Positions 11,753-24,477 of a stretch of 64,000 nt of DNA are shown piece after piece. The position numbers and the translations under genes are program-made. How positions within the stretch are numbered: the stretch's first letter is position 1; each line of letters starts with the position of its first letter. Source of the DNA: Clavaria fumosa (lineage: Eukaryota > Basidiomycota > Agaricomycetes > Agaricales > Clavariaceae); NCBI GenBank assembly GCA_951802425.1, contig OX637794.1, positions 3,100,001-3,164,000 on the forward strand, read 5' to 3'. The notes below the pieces were generated by a model. That model was not told the DNA's origin and searched no databases. It was given only the letters and a program-made list of their open reading frames with translations.

Positions 11753-12919
11753 CTATTCTTGAGGCGTAAAGGGACTACGAACACGCTTGGAAGGTGCAGC
11801 AATGATAGTTGGCATCGTCTGCGCCATCTCTTTCGTACCTGCTGGGAAAGGCAAGTCATCAATGCCCTTCGGCAGCACTTTTTCGAACAACCCTTTCGCA
11901 TGGTTGTGTTGAGCACGGGCTACCAGCTTCTTCTTTGCATCTCTGATCAAGACGGGAGCGTCGTCTACCCCAGGAACGGCACCGCGCACAAATATGAGGT
12001 CCAGCGCGGTGTCAATCCGTTCCACGGTCAGGTTCTGAGCTGTTCTTCGCTTGTTACCCATGCGCCCTGCCATTTTCTTCCCTGGGAAAATCCGACCCGG
12101 ATCCTAGAATTCCTCAGTATCATTGCCGAGGGCAATCAAGAAAACAAAATGATATACCTGACACTGCCCCGCAGACCCAGCCGATCGATGGGAGACGGAA
12201 ACGCCGTGACTGGCTGCCAATCCATGGAAGTTCCACCTCTTCATCGTTCCTTGGAAACCTTTGCCTACACTAGATAAAGACGTGAGGACCAAGGAAACGC
12301 AATTGAAAAGTACCATCTTACGAGTTTGCAACAACATCGACATACTGTCCAGGAACAAAGTGGATTGCGGATAATGTAGTCCCTTGCCTTGTACATCAGT
12401 GCGATATCGGTTGTCGCGAAAAATAAAGTCCATACCTACAGGGACGTGAGCATCTGGAGTCACTGGGAACTCCTTAACGATGCGCTTCGGGCAAACCCCC
12501 GCCTTGCGAAAATGTCCCAGCATTTGCTTCGTGGTCCTCTTTCGGGGCTTGTCGCTCGCGGCTATCTGAACGGCGTGATACTCGGTGTGATCACGGCGAA
12601 CGGTCCTAATATTGGCGGTGACCTGGCAATTCTCCAACTGCACTTTCTTATGATAAAGCACCAAAAATGACGGAGAGAACACACATACCTGCAGGACGGT
12701 AATGGGATGTCGCACACCCAAGTTGTCCCACATGACTGTCATTCCGCGTTTGCGCGCTATGAGCCCGGTTCGGATCGAGTTGGATGACCAGCGTGCAGGA
12801 TCTGGTGAACTGCCATGAGTTGCTGGCGTTGCTCGATGGCTGATGGTGGCATGAATTCCTCGGGCTTGGGTGCGCGCAAGCAGCACAGTGCTCTGTTTAA
12901 GCGTCCACGCTCGTAGCAT
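11753..12919 (-). CDS. Mitochondrial large ribosomal subunit protein uL3m
   Basis: Structural protein of the mitoribosome large subunit. The N-terminus [20 protein letters not shown] is a plausible presequence. It leads to [20 protein letters not shown] and ITVLQ, the start of the L3 fold. The next exon carries [20 protein letters not shown]. The L3 signature loop [20 protein letters not shown], followed by [13 protein letters not shown], is unmistakable. The final exon, [20 protein letters not shown] (12073 downwards), holds the conserved GRMGN and ends in SPFTPQE. Length, about 310 residues after splicing, fits fungal uL3m. The ATG at 12919 was chosen because upstream in-frame sequence reads into the divergent neighbour. 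Confidence 0.92.
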
Positions 12920-13041
12920 GGAAAGTCCAAGAAAGGAGAGTCGCGTCTCGTCAGCCTGCGCGGTCGACTCAAAGTCTTGAGCCGCAACTTGGTCATTCTC
13001 CAGACCACGACACAGACTCAATTCGCTATCCAACACGCCCG
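12920..13041. promoter_or_regulatory. Short shared promoter region (uL3m / Rrn6-like)
   Basis: Only about 120 bp lie between the uL3m start (minus) and the earliest plausible start of the Rrn6-like gene (plus). The two genes must share or overlap promoter elements. No specific motif was recognised. Confidence 0.4.
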
Positions 13042-16000
13042 ATGGAATGGAAACTTGGCCAGCAGATACAAAAAAACAGATATCGTCCTCCCACTCACGG
13101 AAAAGGGACCAGGTAGCCGACTACCCGCACCTGCGTTTGGGTTTAGTGAATGCTGCATCGCTCTGCGTCGTCGACAAAAAGTTCGTATGGACATCTATTG
13201 TGCGCGACAGTCAAGGTCTCTTTCTTTTTGCCTCTGTGTGCGTGCGTCGAATTGATACCTATGACCAGGTCCAAGACTCGTGCCCAAGGCAAGAAGGGCT
13301 ACCCAAGTCTCTCCAGAAACAAGACCCTCCTCGTCGGACATCGTCAGGGGAACAGTGCGCCAACGTGCAGAACAAGGAGTGCGCGTTTGGCCATCTCGTG
13401 TTGAGAAAAAGACAGCAACAACCTTGTGGTCACAGGCTCATTTCATCAGAACCTCGTTCCCTGACGTGGATATCCCCACCGAACTCATCAGAGAAGAATT
13501 GGAGTCGGAGACACACTGGTTAAATAGCATTGCGCACTTTGACCCTTGGCAAGGGGACGTTATCAAAAGCCTGCATTGCCATGGTGGCCGATCCGGCCAC
13601 ACGGAGTCCTTCTTGCTATTTCCGACAGGCACACGCAATACTGATCTACGTGAGACGTTTTCGATGACTTCCCTTCTAGTAGTGATCATGACGTTTGCAG
13701 ATATATTACCCATTACGTATATGGAAGACTTTCGGAGTGTCCTCGACTCTTCCACTGGTCCAAAATGGACCTCGCCAACCCCGATTTATCAGGTGGCAAC
13801 ATCCTCGAAACAAAACAGACGTAGGCCCTTTCCTCCGCTTGTTTCCATGAGTTTTGTTGTCTGAGTCTGCCAAAGATGCACTTGTGGCTGTTCGCACCAT
13901 GTCAAGTACGTCATTTCTAGATGTGAAAGCAGCAGAAGCCGTGGATAATGCAACTTCCGACATGAACGTGACCGGCTTGTTCAACATCACGCGAAAGCAT
14001 GTTGGGGATCAACACCTTGTCGATGTCAAATTTTCTCCTGGCTCGCAGGCCGTATTGGTGAACGGCCGCGGAGGCGTTTACCAGTGTGGCCTTGATGCCG
14101 GCCGGAGAACAATGTCACCCTTGCTCTTTATTGGTATCTTGTTTGGTACTGAAGTCTGATCTATTCTAGACATGTATACAGTCCTAATGAAGAGTCAAAC
14201 AGCATGTTCTGGAGACTTGGGACAACGAAGTCCGACGATGCATGTCTTCTAGCCTCTGTCAGTTGCCTGAGGCGACTGGATTTTCGGGTAAGTTCTGTCC
14301 ATGATTAGTTTGACTTACTATTGACATGAGTTTCCTCAGTCAAATCAGACCGCCTTGGAGTTATTCTCACCCAAGAAGCCAGGGGAGTTACTCACGTGTA
14401 TTGAAGGCGTCCAAGAAGACGGCCTAGTCCGTTTTTCCACTACCAGTAATCTCTTCTGGATGGACGAGCGGTTTACGACTCGACCACTGCTGGCATATCA
14501 GCACGATCGACAATTTGACCGGACAATCGGCGTCGAGACTTTGTTCCTTCCAAGTCGGGCGTTTTGCATCATGTTCCAACTGTTGTCGCGACTGATTGCT
14601 CTATTGCTACAGCCCCGTGCACATTCTTGACTTCACGGAAAAACGGCGTGATCACAGTGTACGATGCGTGTCGCGCTGATGAGAGTCGGAAGATACAATT
14701 CAATGGCTCTCCTTATTGCATTTCGCCAATCGCCCCATCCCACGGGCTTCATCGCGGCCATACGTTCTTCCGACATCCACACGACGAAAGACACGAGAAC
14801 CTGACCGTGTTTCAGTTGTCTGACAAAGGGAGTGTCCATATGCTGGACTTTGGGCTATCTGCAGGTCATCAGGGCACCGAATCTAAGCTCCACGAAAGTA
14901 ATGACACACCAGACATGAAAGATTCTCCAACCGATGTTACCAGCCCGCAGACAGACGCGGGACCCTTGGGAAACCGAGCTTCTTACGTGGTTGATGTATC
15001 GCCCGTCTTTGAATGTGAGTCAAGGACCATGTGTTGTGGCGGTGCTAATTGGTATTCCAAGATCTTTGCAGCGAATCGAGTGACCAAATGGGTAGCTCAA
15101 GCGAAGCGCTCCTCAATCACGAAGCCACAGACAAGTTGGCATCTTTTTGGCAGGGAGGCAATCTGCCACAAAAGCAATTCTTCACAACGTAGGCCTCCTA
15201 GACTCATGCGCAAACCATTCCTCCTGACGTACATGCTGCAGGTTTGACATTGCTTTTGCAGATGAGGACCGCAATTCAAGAGCCAAATTTCTCGCGAAAC
15301 AAAGCGAAACAGGCCACTTTGTTAGAACACAAGCTCTTGTGTGCTTACCTCGTCTCGTGGAAGATGCCCCGTGGCATTACAACATCGGGTGCACTCTTCG
15401 GCGTCTTGATTCCAGTCAGTCTCAAGACTCTCAGGTACTTGCGGATTCTATCAATGAAACGGATCCGCAGCTGCAAACCGCCTGGCCGTCGAGGCTGATG
15501 TCACAAGCTCCGAAAGAATTAGACGCGGACCTGCGATTATCTGAGGACGTATTCAGCCCTCGTCCGTTTTCTGAGCCCAGCAAATCCTCTGATCTTGATG
15601 CGTTCGAGGGTATGTTTAGGGCCACCCAAGCGATGTCCCTTTTCAACAGTCCTCCCCCGATTCGGTTTGGGTATCTCAGACCAACAGTGGCAAATGAGAA
15701 GGAAGACTTCGAGAGACCAGAATTACCGGACGGCGTCAGCTTACTGTTGAGCGATTGGGATATTGGCACTGATCCACGGCAATTCGTGTATAGAGATCCT
15801 TACGCAATCCCTCTAAAGGATCCATTGACCCAGACCGCTCCGCGATCATTCGGTGCCCAAGCATGGCAACAACCTCCGATTATTGTTGCGTCCGGATCAA
15901 TTGCATCTTCCCTAGTTGTGCAGCGATCGACAAGCGTGCCCGCTTCTACACCATTGGAGGATGCGGAGATGCTAGAGCCGAGCACGCAAATTTTGCCAGG

Positions 16001-16055
16001 TCGTTATGGAAATCGCTACGGTATAAAGAAGAAGAAACGGCTGGGTGGGTTCTGA
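13042..16055 (+). CDS. Beta-propeller protein resembling RNA polymerase I factor Rrn6/TAF1C
   Basis: A multi-exon gene. Recognisable pieces are ELIREELESETHWLNSIAHF with DPWQGDVIKSLHCH, then HLVDVKFSPGSQAVLVNGRG, SNLFWMDERFTTRPLLAYQH and the nearby DRQFDRTIGVETLF. The C-terminal part is acidic and Ser-rich, ending in a basic KKKKRLGGF tail at 16055. The propeller-like repeats, the conserved WMDER...LLAYQHDRQFDRT segment and the basic end resemble fungal Rrn6, the core-factor subunit that recruits Pol I to rDNA promoters (human TAF1C). That match is from memory of the family and is not certain. The first exon is unclear: ATGs at 13042 and 13047 are in different frames, and a short intron near 13111-13146 would connect the first. 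Confidence 0.6.
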
Positions 16056-16313
16056 TGATGAGTCGATCTGCATACCGTACACGCCACAGAATGGTAACTC
16101 TTGAGTCACGCGCACACGCGCTAATATATAGAGAGGGGGGAGGACCCTGTGCATGCGTTGGGTCTGCCACTGAATTCATCCTTTTTACCTATCATTCACA
16201 ACGACGTTCACTTGCAATCCTTGTCGAGAAAACTTGGTCTTGAATACGCTCGCGGCTTGCATTCGTGCATAAGCACGACGCCGGTCTGCGTGCCGGTCTG
16301 ACACACGCGCTCT

Positions 16314-17827
16314 ATGGATGGACGAAGGCACATATCTCCAGCCTCTTTTGTGCCCACCCCCTTTTCTGATGCTTTCACCAGGCCACTCAGCTACCTGTAT
16401 GATCCGGTGTTCGTCCATGAGTCACTTCGCAGTATGATATCCGCAAACCTCTCCTCAATTCGGCTGTAACGTTGAGACCTCGCAACAGAAAACAAGGCCA
16501 TCGTGTGCGCCCTTTCCGCAAGTTACATTTCCACATTTGCGGGATACCCGGCAAGTCGCTTCCATGCCGCGAAGTTCTAGCGATGCTAATGCTCAAATGT
16601 TCCCCAGTTGGACTCTCTCAAGTCGAGATTGCAAACAATGAAAACGCATATGTCAGTCGCAAAACTTGCTGGAGTCGTCTATCGGGAGGAAGGGATCACT
16701 GGTTTTTTCCGTGGCTTATGGATTCCCCTTACGACCATTTCTTTCGTTCGTAAGTCACATTTCATTCCTTTGACCATTAATCTCAACCTAGTGGCAACAT
16801 AGGTGCTGCGTCTTTCACGATTTATAACCGTACCAAAGAACAATTTCGAGACCACGACTATTTCAATCGTAATTCCATTGTGGACGTTGCGCTCGTAGGT
16901 GGCATTAGCGGTGCCATGTCTGGGGCGTTAATTTCATTTGGGAGTGCCCGTGCGGTCTATGATCTTATCTCAGCGCTCACCCTTTAAGCTTACCCACTCC
17001 CTTCAGCCTTTGAACTTGTCAAGGTGAACGCCTTCTTTTGAGTTGTAGGCATGGCTTCTCACGCATGTCGCTGTAACAGGTTCGACGTCAATTGGAATAC
17101 ATGATCGCCGCTAGCAAAGGCATCCATATCACGAAACCTCCCGGCAATATCGAGGCTGTGCGAGACATCATCAGAACCAACGGCGTAGCGGGTCTCTACA
17201 CGGGATTCCGCCTGCACTTCGGTTCACATTCTCTCTCTGATATTTGGTTTGCTTTTAACACCATACTTTTCATGTAGCTCGTGACATATCAGGTAGTGCG
17301 CTGTATTTCCTGGAATATGACGGCATGCGCCATCTTCTAGGACGGCGTCGATCAGGAGAACAAGGTCCAACTCCTCCGTGGCTCCCAATCCATCCGTCCT
17401 TGGTGCCATTCGTGTGTGGATCCCTTTCAGGAATATCATCTTGGGCTATCATCTATCCGTTGGATGTGTGAGTACGCCGCACCATGACTTAATCTATCCT
17501 AAAGAAGGGGCTACAGCGTGAAGACGAAAGTCCAGCAGAGAGCTTTGGCCGGAGAACCTGCCCGAGGCATCTGGGAGACCTTTCGTCGATTAGTCAGAGG
17601 TAACTCGTTCATCCCAAATCGCCGTAAATGGGGATATTGACTCCTTTTCAGGGCCAGACCCTGCCACACCCAAACCTATCCTCGCCGGAATCGCAAGAAT
17701 CTATCGCGGTCTGGGTGTCAGCGCGCTGCGTAGCGTCACGACCCATGGACTTTTGTGGACTTTCTTCGACATCGTTTCTAATTATATTGACGGTTTGCCA
17801 CACCCTCCAGCCTCACGCCTGGTCTGA
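16314..17827 (+). CDS. Mitochondrial carrier family (SLC25) protein
   Basis: An inner-membrane solute carrier with three Solcar repeats. Exon 1 (from ATG 16314) encodes MDGRRHISPASFVPTPFSDA and reaches HESLR. After an intron comes KAIVCALSASYISTFAGYP. A GC-AG intron (16551-16607) joins this to LDSLKSRLQTMKTH, giving the canonical P-x-D-x-x-K-x-R motif PLDSLKSR. The second repeat has ALVGGISGAMSGALISFG and, after splicing, FELVKVRRQLEYM. The third has PFVCGSLSGISSWAIIYPLD followed by VKTKVQQRALAGEP. The last exon gives ARIYRGLGVSALRSVTTHGL and WTFFDIVSNYID, with the stop at 17825. The substrate is not evident; the layout resembles the fungal amino-acid/carnitine-type carriers. Confidence 0.87.
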
Positions 17828-18540
17828 GTCGTCAATCATCGGGGTGTTGGGCGGCTTCTTTGCTGGTTTCTTCCCCGCAGTTGATAACTTAGAAATCCCG
17901 AGTCCCTATACAACCAATGTAGCAACACACCTCTTTCAATGCGAGTCCAATCCACATTTGACGATACCTGAAAACTCATGCTTGCGTTGCAGCCAAGTCG
18001 GATGCAGTTATGTATTACGTTAGGACATTTGCCCAAGATGGATGACGAAGTGTCCCACTCGACGCAATCATGATTGAGGCCGACCACATTCAATCAGCGA
18101 ATGCTCTTCATTCACATGTTTGCTACTCCCCCCCTGACACCTCATGAATCAGTGCACGGCTTGCCTAGAACATTACGGAACGGATGCGAACTATCTGAAC
18201 GCACAACCAGGCGACAGTTGCGACTCCGGTGAGCTGAGCAGGGAGTGAGGACGTCATCGTACCATTGCAAATGGCATTTGACGCTGGAGCACTTATGTAG
18301 CACACTTGGCGATCAATAGCGGCGCAAATTCTTAATATAGCTTGTACCTTTCAGCGAGTCCATTCAGGTTGACTGTCCTCACGTAACATAGGGAGGGCTT
18401 TGGGCAATTCAGATGCCAGTGTTGAGTCAATCCTCTTCGCTCGTGACGGTGGGTCAATAATCCAGGCGATGACGCTCGCATGGCCGTGTACAATGTCAAA
18501 GTACCGCGAAATTTACATTTGCACAATTTGTACGACATTG
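17828..18540. other. 713-bp convergent gap, no gene seen
   Basis: This gap lies between the 3' ends of the carrier gene and CCT4. No family motif, tRNA or repeat was recognised in either strand. It probably carries both 3' UTRs. Confidence 0.45.
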
Positions 18541-20574
18541 CTACCGCGCTTGCACGTAATCGTCGATTTTCAACAACAGGCAAACGGTTTCCGTAGACAG
18601 TTCCACAGCGCTCGTGCTTACTAGTAAAGGCTGCACGACACCCTCCTCCAGGATGTCGGATACCAGACCCTGATGGACACAAGATTTAGCCATGCTGGAA
18701 AAATGGAAGGAGAGGCGTGCGCACCTTCCGGACATTGACACCTGCATTGCGTTCCCCTCGAGCATGGCGGTTGCGCAGCTCGGTCACAATAGCAATGGGA
18801 TTCATACCCGCGTTCTCGGCAAGGGTCGTAGGGATGACCTCAAGTGCATCTGCATACGCTTGGAAGCAGTATGCTTCCATACCCTTGAGCGTGTGAGAGA
18901 ACTGCGAAAGGCAGCGAGAGACATGGATCTCGGGGGCACCACCTCCACCGATCAAAGCCCTTTCAAACAGAATTCTTAGAACATCATGCAACATTGAGAA
19001 CAGAGCACGCACCGCTTCTTGACGAGACAGCGAACTACACAGAGAGCGTCATGCAGACTTCGTTCACACTCATCAACGACCAGCTGGTTGGCGCCCATCG
19101 CCAAAATGCTGACTGTCCGGCCTTGATTCTTTACACCTGTAAGTTTGACGACCTTCACTCCCGAATGCATCGACTCTTCCACAAGATCAGCATATCCAAG
19201 CTTATCCTCGGAAAACGCCTCTATGTCCGCGACTGGCTTGCACCCAAAACTTTTGGACAGGAACTCGATCTCATCGCGCTCGACATCCTTTACGAGAAGA
19301 ATATTTAGCCTCTTCAGGAAGTTGAGCGAGGTATCGTCGACGGCATCACGCAAGATAGACTTTTGTATGAGAAGGACATTGCAGTTGGCCTTCTTGATTT
19401 TTTTGCAAATGTTAAGGAGATACAGCCGCTGTTCTTTGAGAACCTTGTCCATTTGCCGATAGTCGGTGATCACCACGGTGTTGTCCATCTACGAAATGTT
19501 CGGTTGGAGAACGGTATTGATGAAGAGAGGACAGACTTACGTCTGGTTTTGGCGCACTGAGTTGAAACTGGATTATAGCAATTTTGGCCTTCTCCATGCG
19601 AGTAGGCCCTCCGGCGGCTACCACAACATTCTGGTGCAAGACGACGCCATCGATGAGTTCAGTATCCTCAATTGTACCCCCGACTTTCTTGACCACACGG
19701 ATGTCGCGCAGATCGACGTTCGATGAGGTGGGCGTGATGAGGCGTGTCACTGCTGCGACTGCAATTGGAGCTAGCGTAGAAGAATATTGCGACACGATCT
19801 GCGCTGAAACTTCGAGCCTGATTCCTACATAAAAAATGCGATGACTTACCTTCGAGTTCAGCGAGGTGCTTGCCGCACGTAACAAGCTGGGTCTATCGTT
19901 CAGATCAACCGGTGTGGACATTTCTGTCAAGTATTCAACCGCTTTGGCGGAGGCCCTCAAGAATGCCTCTGCGATGACGGTGGGATGGAGTCCTTTTTGA
20001 AGCAGCTTTTCAGCTGCACTGAGCAGGCTGCCAGCAAGGACAACAACAGAAGTTGTCCCGTCGCCAGCCTCGACATCTTGTGCGGCGGACAGATCAACGA
20101 GCTAGGTAGGGATTGAGTCGGTCTGGCCAATGACTAGAAAATTTCCCGGACGAACCATTTTGGCTGCTGGATGCATAGCCTGGACATTTCGGAGGATTGT
20201 GGCGCCATCATTGGTGACTATAACTTCGCCTTTGGCCGTTTGAATCTAAGGTCATATGGTTAAGACTCGCGCGCCTCAAGACGTCAAATCGCTCACCATC
20301 TTGTCCATTCCGCGCGGACCTAGAGATGTTCTAACAGCACTACTTATGGCTGAGCAAATCGTGAGGCGTAATAGCAAAGAGATTGCGCGCGGTACAGACC
20401 TTTCGCAGCGACCATATTCGATAACCGAAGTTCCATCGGTTTACTCTTGCGGGGTACACAGTAAGATAGATTCAGCTATAAAAATTCTTGTAGACATACC
20501 TTGTCGCTGAACGTAGCATTGGATCCAAGAACACGCGGTTGAGACGGTGGTGGTGGTACTACAACGGAGGCCAT
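18541..20574 (-). CDS. CCT4: T-complex chaperonin subunit delta
   Basis: A subunit of the cytosolic CCT/TRiC ring that folds actin and tubulin. Reading from 20574: [15 protein letters not shown], then after introns [16 protein letters not shown] and [20 protein letters not shown]. The nucleotide motif [20 protein letters not shown] follows. The segment from 19488 down starts [20 protein letters not shown] and continues [20 protein letters not shown], which is diagnostic of the delta subunit. Then come [20 protein letters not shown] and [20 protein letters not shown]. The end is [20 protein letters not shown], closing with [12 protein letters not shown]. The typical length is about 530-540 residues, and the exons seen account for all of it. 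Confidence 0.93.
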
Positions 20575-20702
20575 GGTGCGCGAAGCTGAAAGACCGCGAC
20601 ACGGCGATCGGCAGCGGCTTCGGAATTCGGTATTTTCAGCCGCAGCGCACTTACGCATCCCCTCTCCACCTTCCACGACAATCATCTCCTCAAATTCTAA
20701 TC
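20575..20702. promoter_or_regulatory. 128-bp bidirectional promoter region (CCT4 / UFD1)
   Basis: Start codons of two divergent protein-quality-control genes are 128 bp apart. No individual element was recognised. Confidence 0.4.
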
Positions 20703-22413
20703 ATGGACTATGTACGCTCTACCCGTGCTCATTGGATACAAAAGCTCTGACGTGCCTTGTATTCAGCCTACGGGTCACCCGGATGGCTACGGTCAGGGCC
20801 CAGCTGCAGCGTTCCTTGCACAACTTGCACAGTACGTGCAATCGCGGTTACGGTGGGCAAACACGTCCCATATCTTCTCTGTATAGGAACCTTGGTGGAG
20901 GATTTGTCCACCCAATGGGTCGCGCCAACCCTCGGGCGTACGACGAATATCTGAAAGCATACAGCGTCGCCATGCTTCCAGGTCGCGAACGAGAGAACCT
21001 GTTTTATGGAGGCAAAAGTACGCGTCATTTACGCAACTTCTAAGTTTTCAGACTGCTGACTGGTTAGCCCAGTTATCATGCCGCCATCAGCCTTGGCCAA
21101 TCTTACCCATCTCGATCTTGAGTCACCGTGGATGTTCCGGCTGCGCAACCCAGCCAGTCCCACTGCCTCCACGCATGCTGGTGTGCTGGAATTCATCGCA
21201 GAGGAAGGGGTCGTCCATCTGCCGTACTGGATGATGAAAACACTGCACCTCAATGAAGGGGATTCCATTCGAATCACAGGTACTGAACTGCCCAAAGGCA
21301 AATTTGTCAAACTGCAAGCGCAGTCTGTGCATTTCTTGGAGATATCAGACCCGAAGGCTGTGTGAGTCTCTATCGCGTTCTGTACTACATCTGTTAAAAT
21401 AATCGCCCTCAGACTTGAGCAAGCACTCCGGAATTTTTCTGCCCTCACACAAGGAGACGTAATAGAGATCAGCTACAATTCGATTGTATTCGGTTTGCTC
21501 GTCATGGAAACAAATCCTGGCGGTGAGGGTATCAGCGTCGTCGATACTGATCTCGAAGTGGACTTCGCCCCGCCCGTCGGGTACGTTGAACCAGAACGGA
21601 CCAAAGCGGAACCTCCTTCAACTATGGCATCCAAGCTTAAGATCGATTTGAACGGTTCTAGCCCAAGTCCCTCAAGACCAAGCTCCGTTCCTCCTGGAGC
21701 AGTTGGGGGAGTAGTGAGTAAAGACGGGGACCAATGGGAGAGTTTCAAAGGGCGTGGCGAGACGCTAGGAGGCAGAAAGACAAAAGGGAAGGGCATCAGC
21801 CATCGCAAACCTGAACAGGTGCCAGAATGGAGCAAGATCATCAGGACAGAGTCAGCATCTTTCTGCAGTCTATGTTATTCAGAAGCTCATAGTTGCTTTT
21901 TAGCCAGCACCGAATTGTCTCTAATGCCACTCTGGAATCAGATGTGAAAGTCCCCGCAGCGCTCAACTTACCTTTCGGACAACTATTTTTTGGTTACAAC
22001 GTTATCCCATATACGCCCCCGGAAGCCGCCGCCCCATCGACCCCGGCGTCACCCGCCCCACGCGTGAGACCCTTTCCCCTTCCAGGATTAATTTATCTTG
22101 ATTAACTTAATTATAGCAGGCACAGACTGCCTTCACTGGCATCGGTAATACGTTGAGCGGACGCGCATTATCGCATTCACCCTCAAAGGGCAAGGAACGT
22201 GCTCGACCGTCGGAAGATACGACTGCCCGTAGTCCAGAGCCACGCTATTCCAGGCAACGAACTGCGGGTCACAGTGGTCGTGAACGAGGGGCCGGCGGTG
22301 CTTTGGTGCCGAAGCCGCCACAGAGGAAGCAAAGGGAGAAACCAAAGCGGAGAAGTTCCACGCCAGACTTTGGCGTTGACGACGACGACGTCATTATCAT
22401 TGATAGTGACTAG
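20703..22413 (+). CDS. UFD1: Ubiquitin fusion degradation protein 1 (Ufd1)
   Basis: The Cdc48/p97 cofactor that, with Npl4, extracts ubiquitylated proteins, for example in ERAD. A tiny first exon (ATG at 20703) is followed by a Gly-rich segment. The double-psi barrel begins AYDEYLKAYSVAMLPGRE; an intron at about 21018-21071 splices GGK to IIMPPSALANL. Then come VLEFIAEEGVVHLPYWMMKT and SIRITGTELPKGKFVKLQAQ. A further intron leads to EQALRNFSALTQGDVIEISY and GISVVDTDLEVDFAPPVGYV, all closely like known Ufd1. The C-terminal part has LPFGQLFFGYNVIPY, a basic low-complexity stretch, and ends in DDDDVIIIDSD. The acidic end with hydrophobics may be a SUMO-interaction motif, by analogy with yeast Ufd1. 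Confidence 0.93.
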
Positions 22414-22599
22414 ACCAGTACTCAGCATTTGCACAGACTATGCGCACACACATTCGCGTATACAGGTGTACAGTATGTATTTACGCAACTCTTGCGACCA
22501 GTGAATTTGGATGATCGCATCGGGGGCCGGGTTTCAGTTGAACGCAATACATTGTTTCTGGAGCCCCTTCACGTCTCATGTCCCAGGCCCCAAGCGGCA

Positions 22600-24390
22600 T
22601 CAGACCATTACTACGCCAACACCTTTGCCTGCTGGCACTCCTCCTACTCCTAGGAAGCCAGCGAGAGGCGCCGCCCTGTAATTGTACAGGTAGAAATTGA
22701 GGAAACCATCCCCTGCCCCAAACTAATGCGTGGAGGTCAGAAAATAATTCTGGACAGCGATCAGAGGGCTAACCCGTAAGTCCCGGAGAATAGGAACATT
22801 GTCCATTAGTGTCAGCGAGTTGAAAACGTCAAACTTGGCCTGATCAGCAACGATCAGCGCATCCCCTATGAGCTCGAGTAAACGTTTCTTTAGCCGTCCA
22901 TCATCTTCTGCGCCTGGATCAAGAGCGACGTCTGTCGCGTAGTAGTAAAGGAAGGCGGCGTCCAATAAGTTATACTTTGGATTATTGGCGACGGCCGAGG
23001 GGAGGGCGTAAAAGGAGAAGAAATCGGTGATCTTGTGCGATTGCGCGTTCTAAAGAGAATTTACCGTTCGCATCAGAAGTTAAGATGATAGGGAACGAGC
23101 GAGCCATCACCTCGACAACATAAGACCAGACAACTTGGCCTTCTCTTCTGCCCTTGCTGACTGGTCCTTTCCCCATGCCGCTGAGGAACTGGTGGCGCAC
23201 TTCTTCAACACTCATAACGTGCTCCAAGTCGAATCTCCGCATGTAACGAGAAAATAGGTCAGCAACGCCTTGTACATCCTTCTCTTGCATTTCTCGGAGA
23301 CCAAAAGGAGGATTGGCAAGACGTAGCGTCGAAGGGAGTTTCTCTAGACGTATCATGCGTGCGAGCGTCTGGTTTAGTGGAACCGGAGCAAACTTGATTT
23401 CAACAAGTTTAGGGACGTTCAGCGACCGATGGTAATACCTTGCACATTGATCGTACCATGATCGATAAGTCAATGAAGACAAACGGCTCACCGACAAGTT
23501 GAGACAGGTGTTGGTAGGACTACACCGGCAGTGAATATTGCTTGAAATATGCCCTTGAGGTGACACTGTCGCGTCACTTCCTTTATCAAAACGGGAGCTA
23601 ATCGTTTCGACCGTAGCTTTTTGTGAACACAAAGATAGTTGATCTCGCTTGCGCTCAAGATGCTGCAATAAATTAAAAAACCTATACTGGTGACAAGGGC
23701 GATTGGTGAACGCACGTTCCCCTCACTCTGAGTACGATGGGCACACCCGCTATAAATGCGACTAGCTTCTTACTGGAAACGACTCGAACGCCAATGTGCC
23801 ACTCCTTATGGTAACCGGGGGGCTGAAGAGCCCTTGTACAAATTGTTAACACCGATTCCGCGGTAAGAGTAAGATGATCAACAGACCATTGCAAGAACTC
23901 AGCGCTGTATTGGAACCTGAGCATCTCGGATTCGTCCTCGACGTAATTCAACGACAGAAGGTCGTAAACCTCTTTGCTCTGAGAGACAATTCTTGGGTGG
24001 TTGGAACAGCACCTCAATATTAAAATTTCGAACCTGCTTCGGATCTGCAATGTCCAATGTTGTCCATTGAAAGTCCTTGGGTAGCGGGAAAGGCTCCTTC
24101 CTAATCTCATCATAGGGTTTGGGGGGTTCTATCACGCCCTCTGTTTGTGGCACTTGCTCTCCTGCTCAAGTTTGAGCGAGCGGTATAACTGGTATAAATC
24201 AGTGCACCTAGCTGTGGTACAGGCTGAGTTCGCCAGAACTTCGCAACGATATCAGGGTTGAGCAGGACCACATCGTAGATACAATTACCTTGTGCTTTGC
24301 CGAATCCTTATTCTTCCCACCGGAGCCAGCCTTGACGGCATCGTTATCCTGCCTATCGCCATCGACATTCTGTTTGCCTTTCTGCGACAT
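22600..24390 (-). CDS. NMT1: Glycylpeptide N-tetradecanoyltransferase (N-myristoyltransferase)
   Basis: Transfers myristate from myristoyl-CoA to N-terminal glycine of proteins such as Arf. The start at 24390 gives a charged N-tail ([17 protein letters not shown]). An intron leads to the family motif [10 protein letters not shown]. Later blocks are [80 protein letters not shown] (the CoA-binding core), and [16 protein letters not shown]. The C-terminal segments are [11 protein letters not shown] and [20 protein letters not shown]. Instead of stopping soon after this Gly-rich motif, the protein has about 20 further residues ([19 protein letters not shown]) and stops at 22600. NMT activity needs a free C-terminus near the catalytic site, so that extension deserves checking; a missed intron or stop is possible. 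Confidence 0.9.
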
Positions 24391-24477
24391 TGTGAGGTGA
24401 TGAGGGGAGCGCCACGCGCAGCGAGAAATCCAAAGTTACGTCATCTACGACGATCGCGACAAAAAAGGGGAAAAAAA

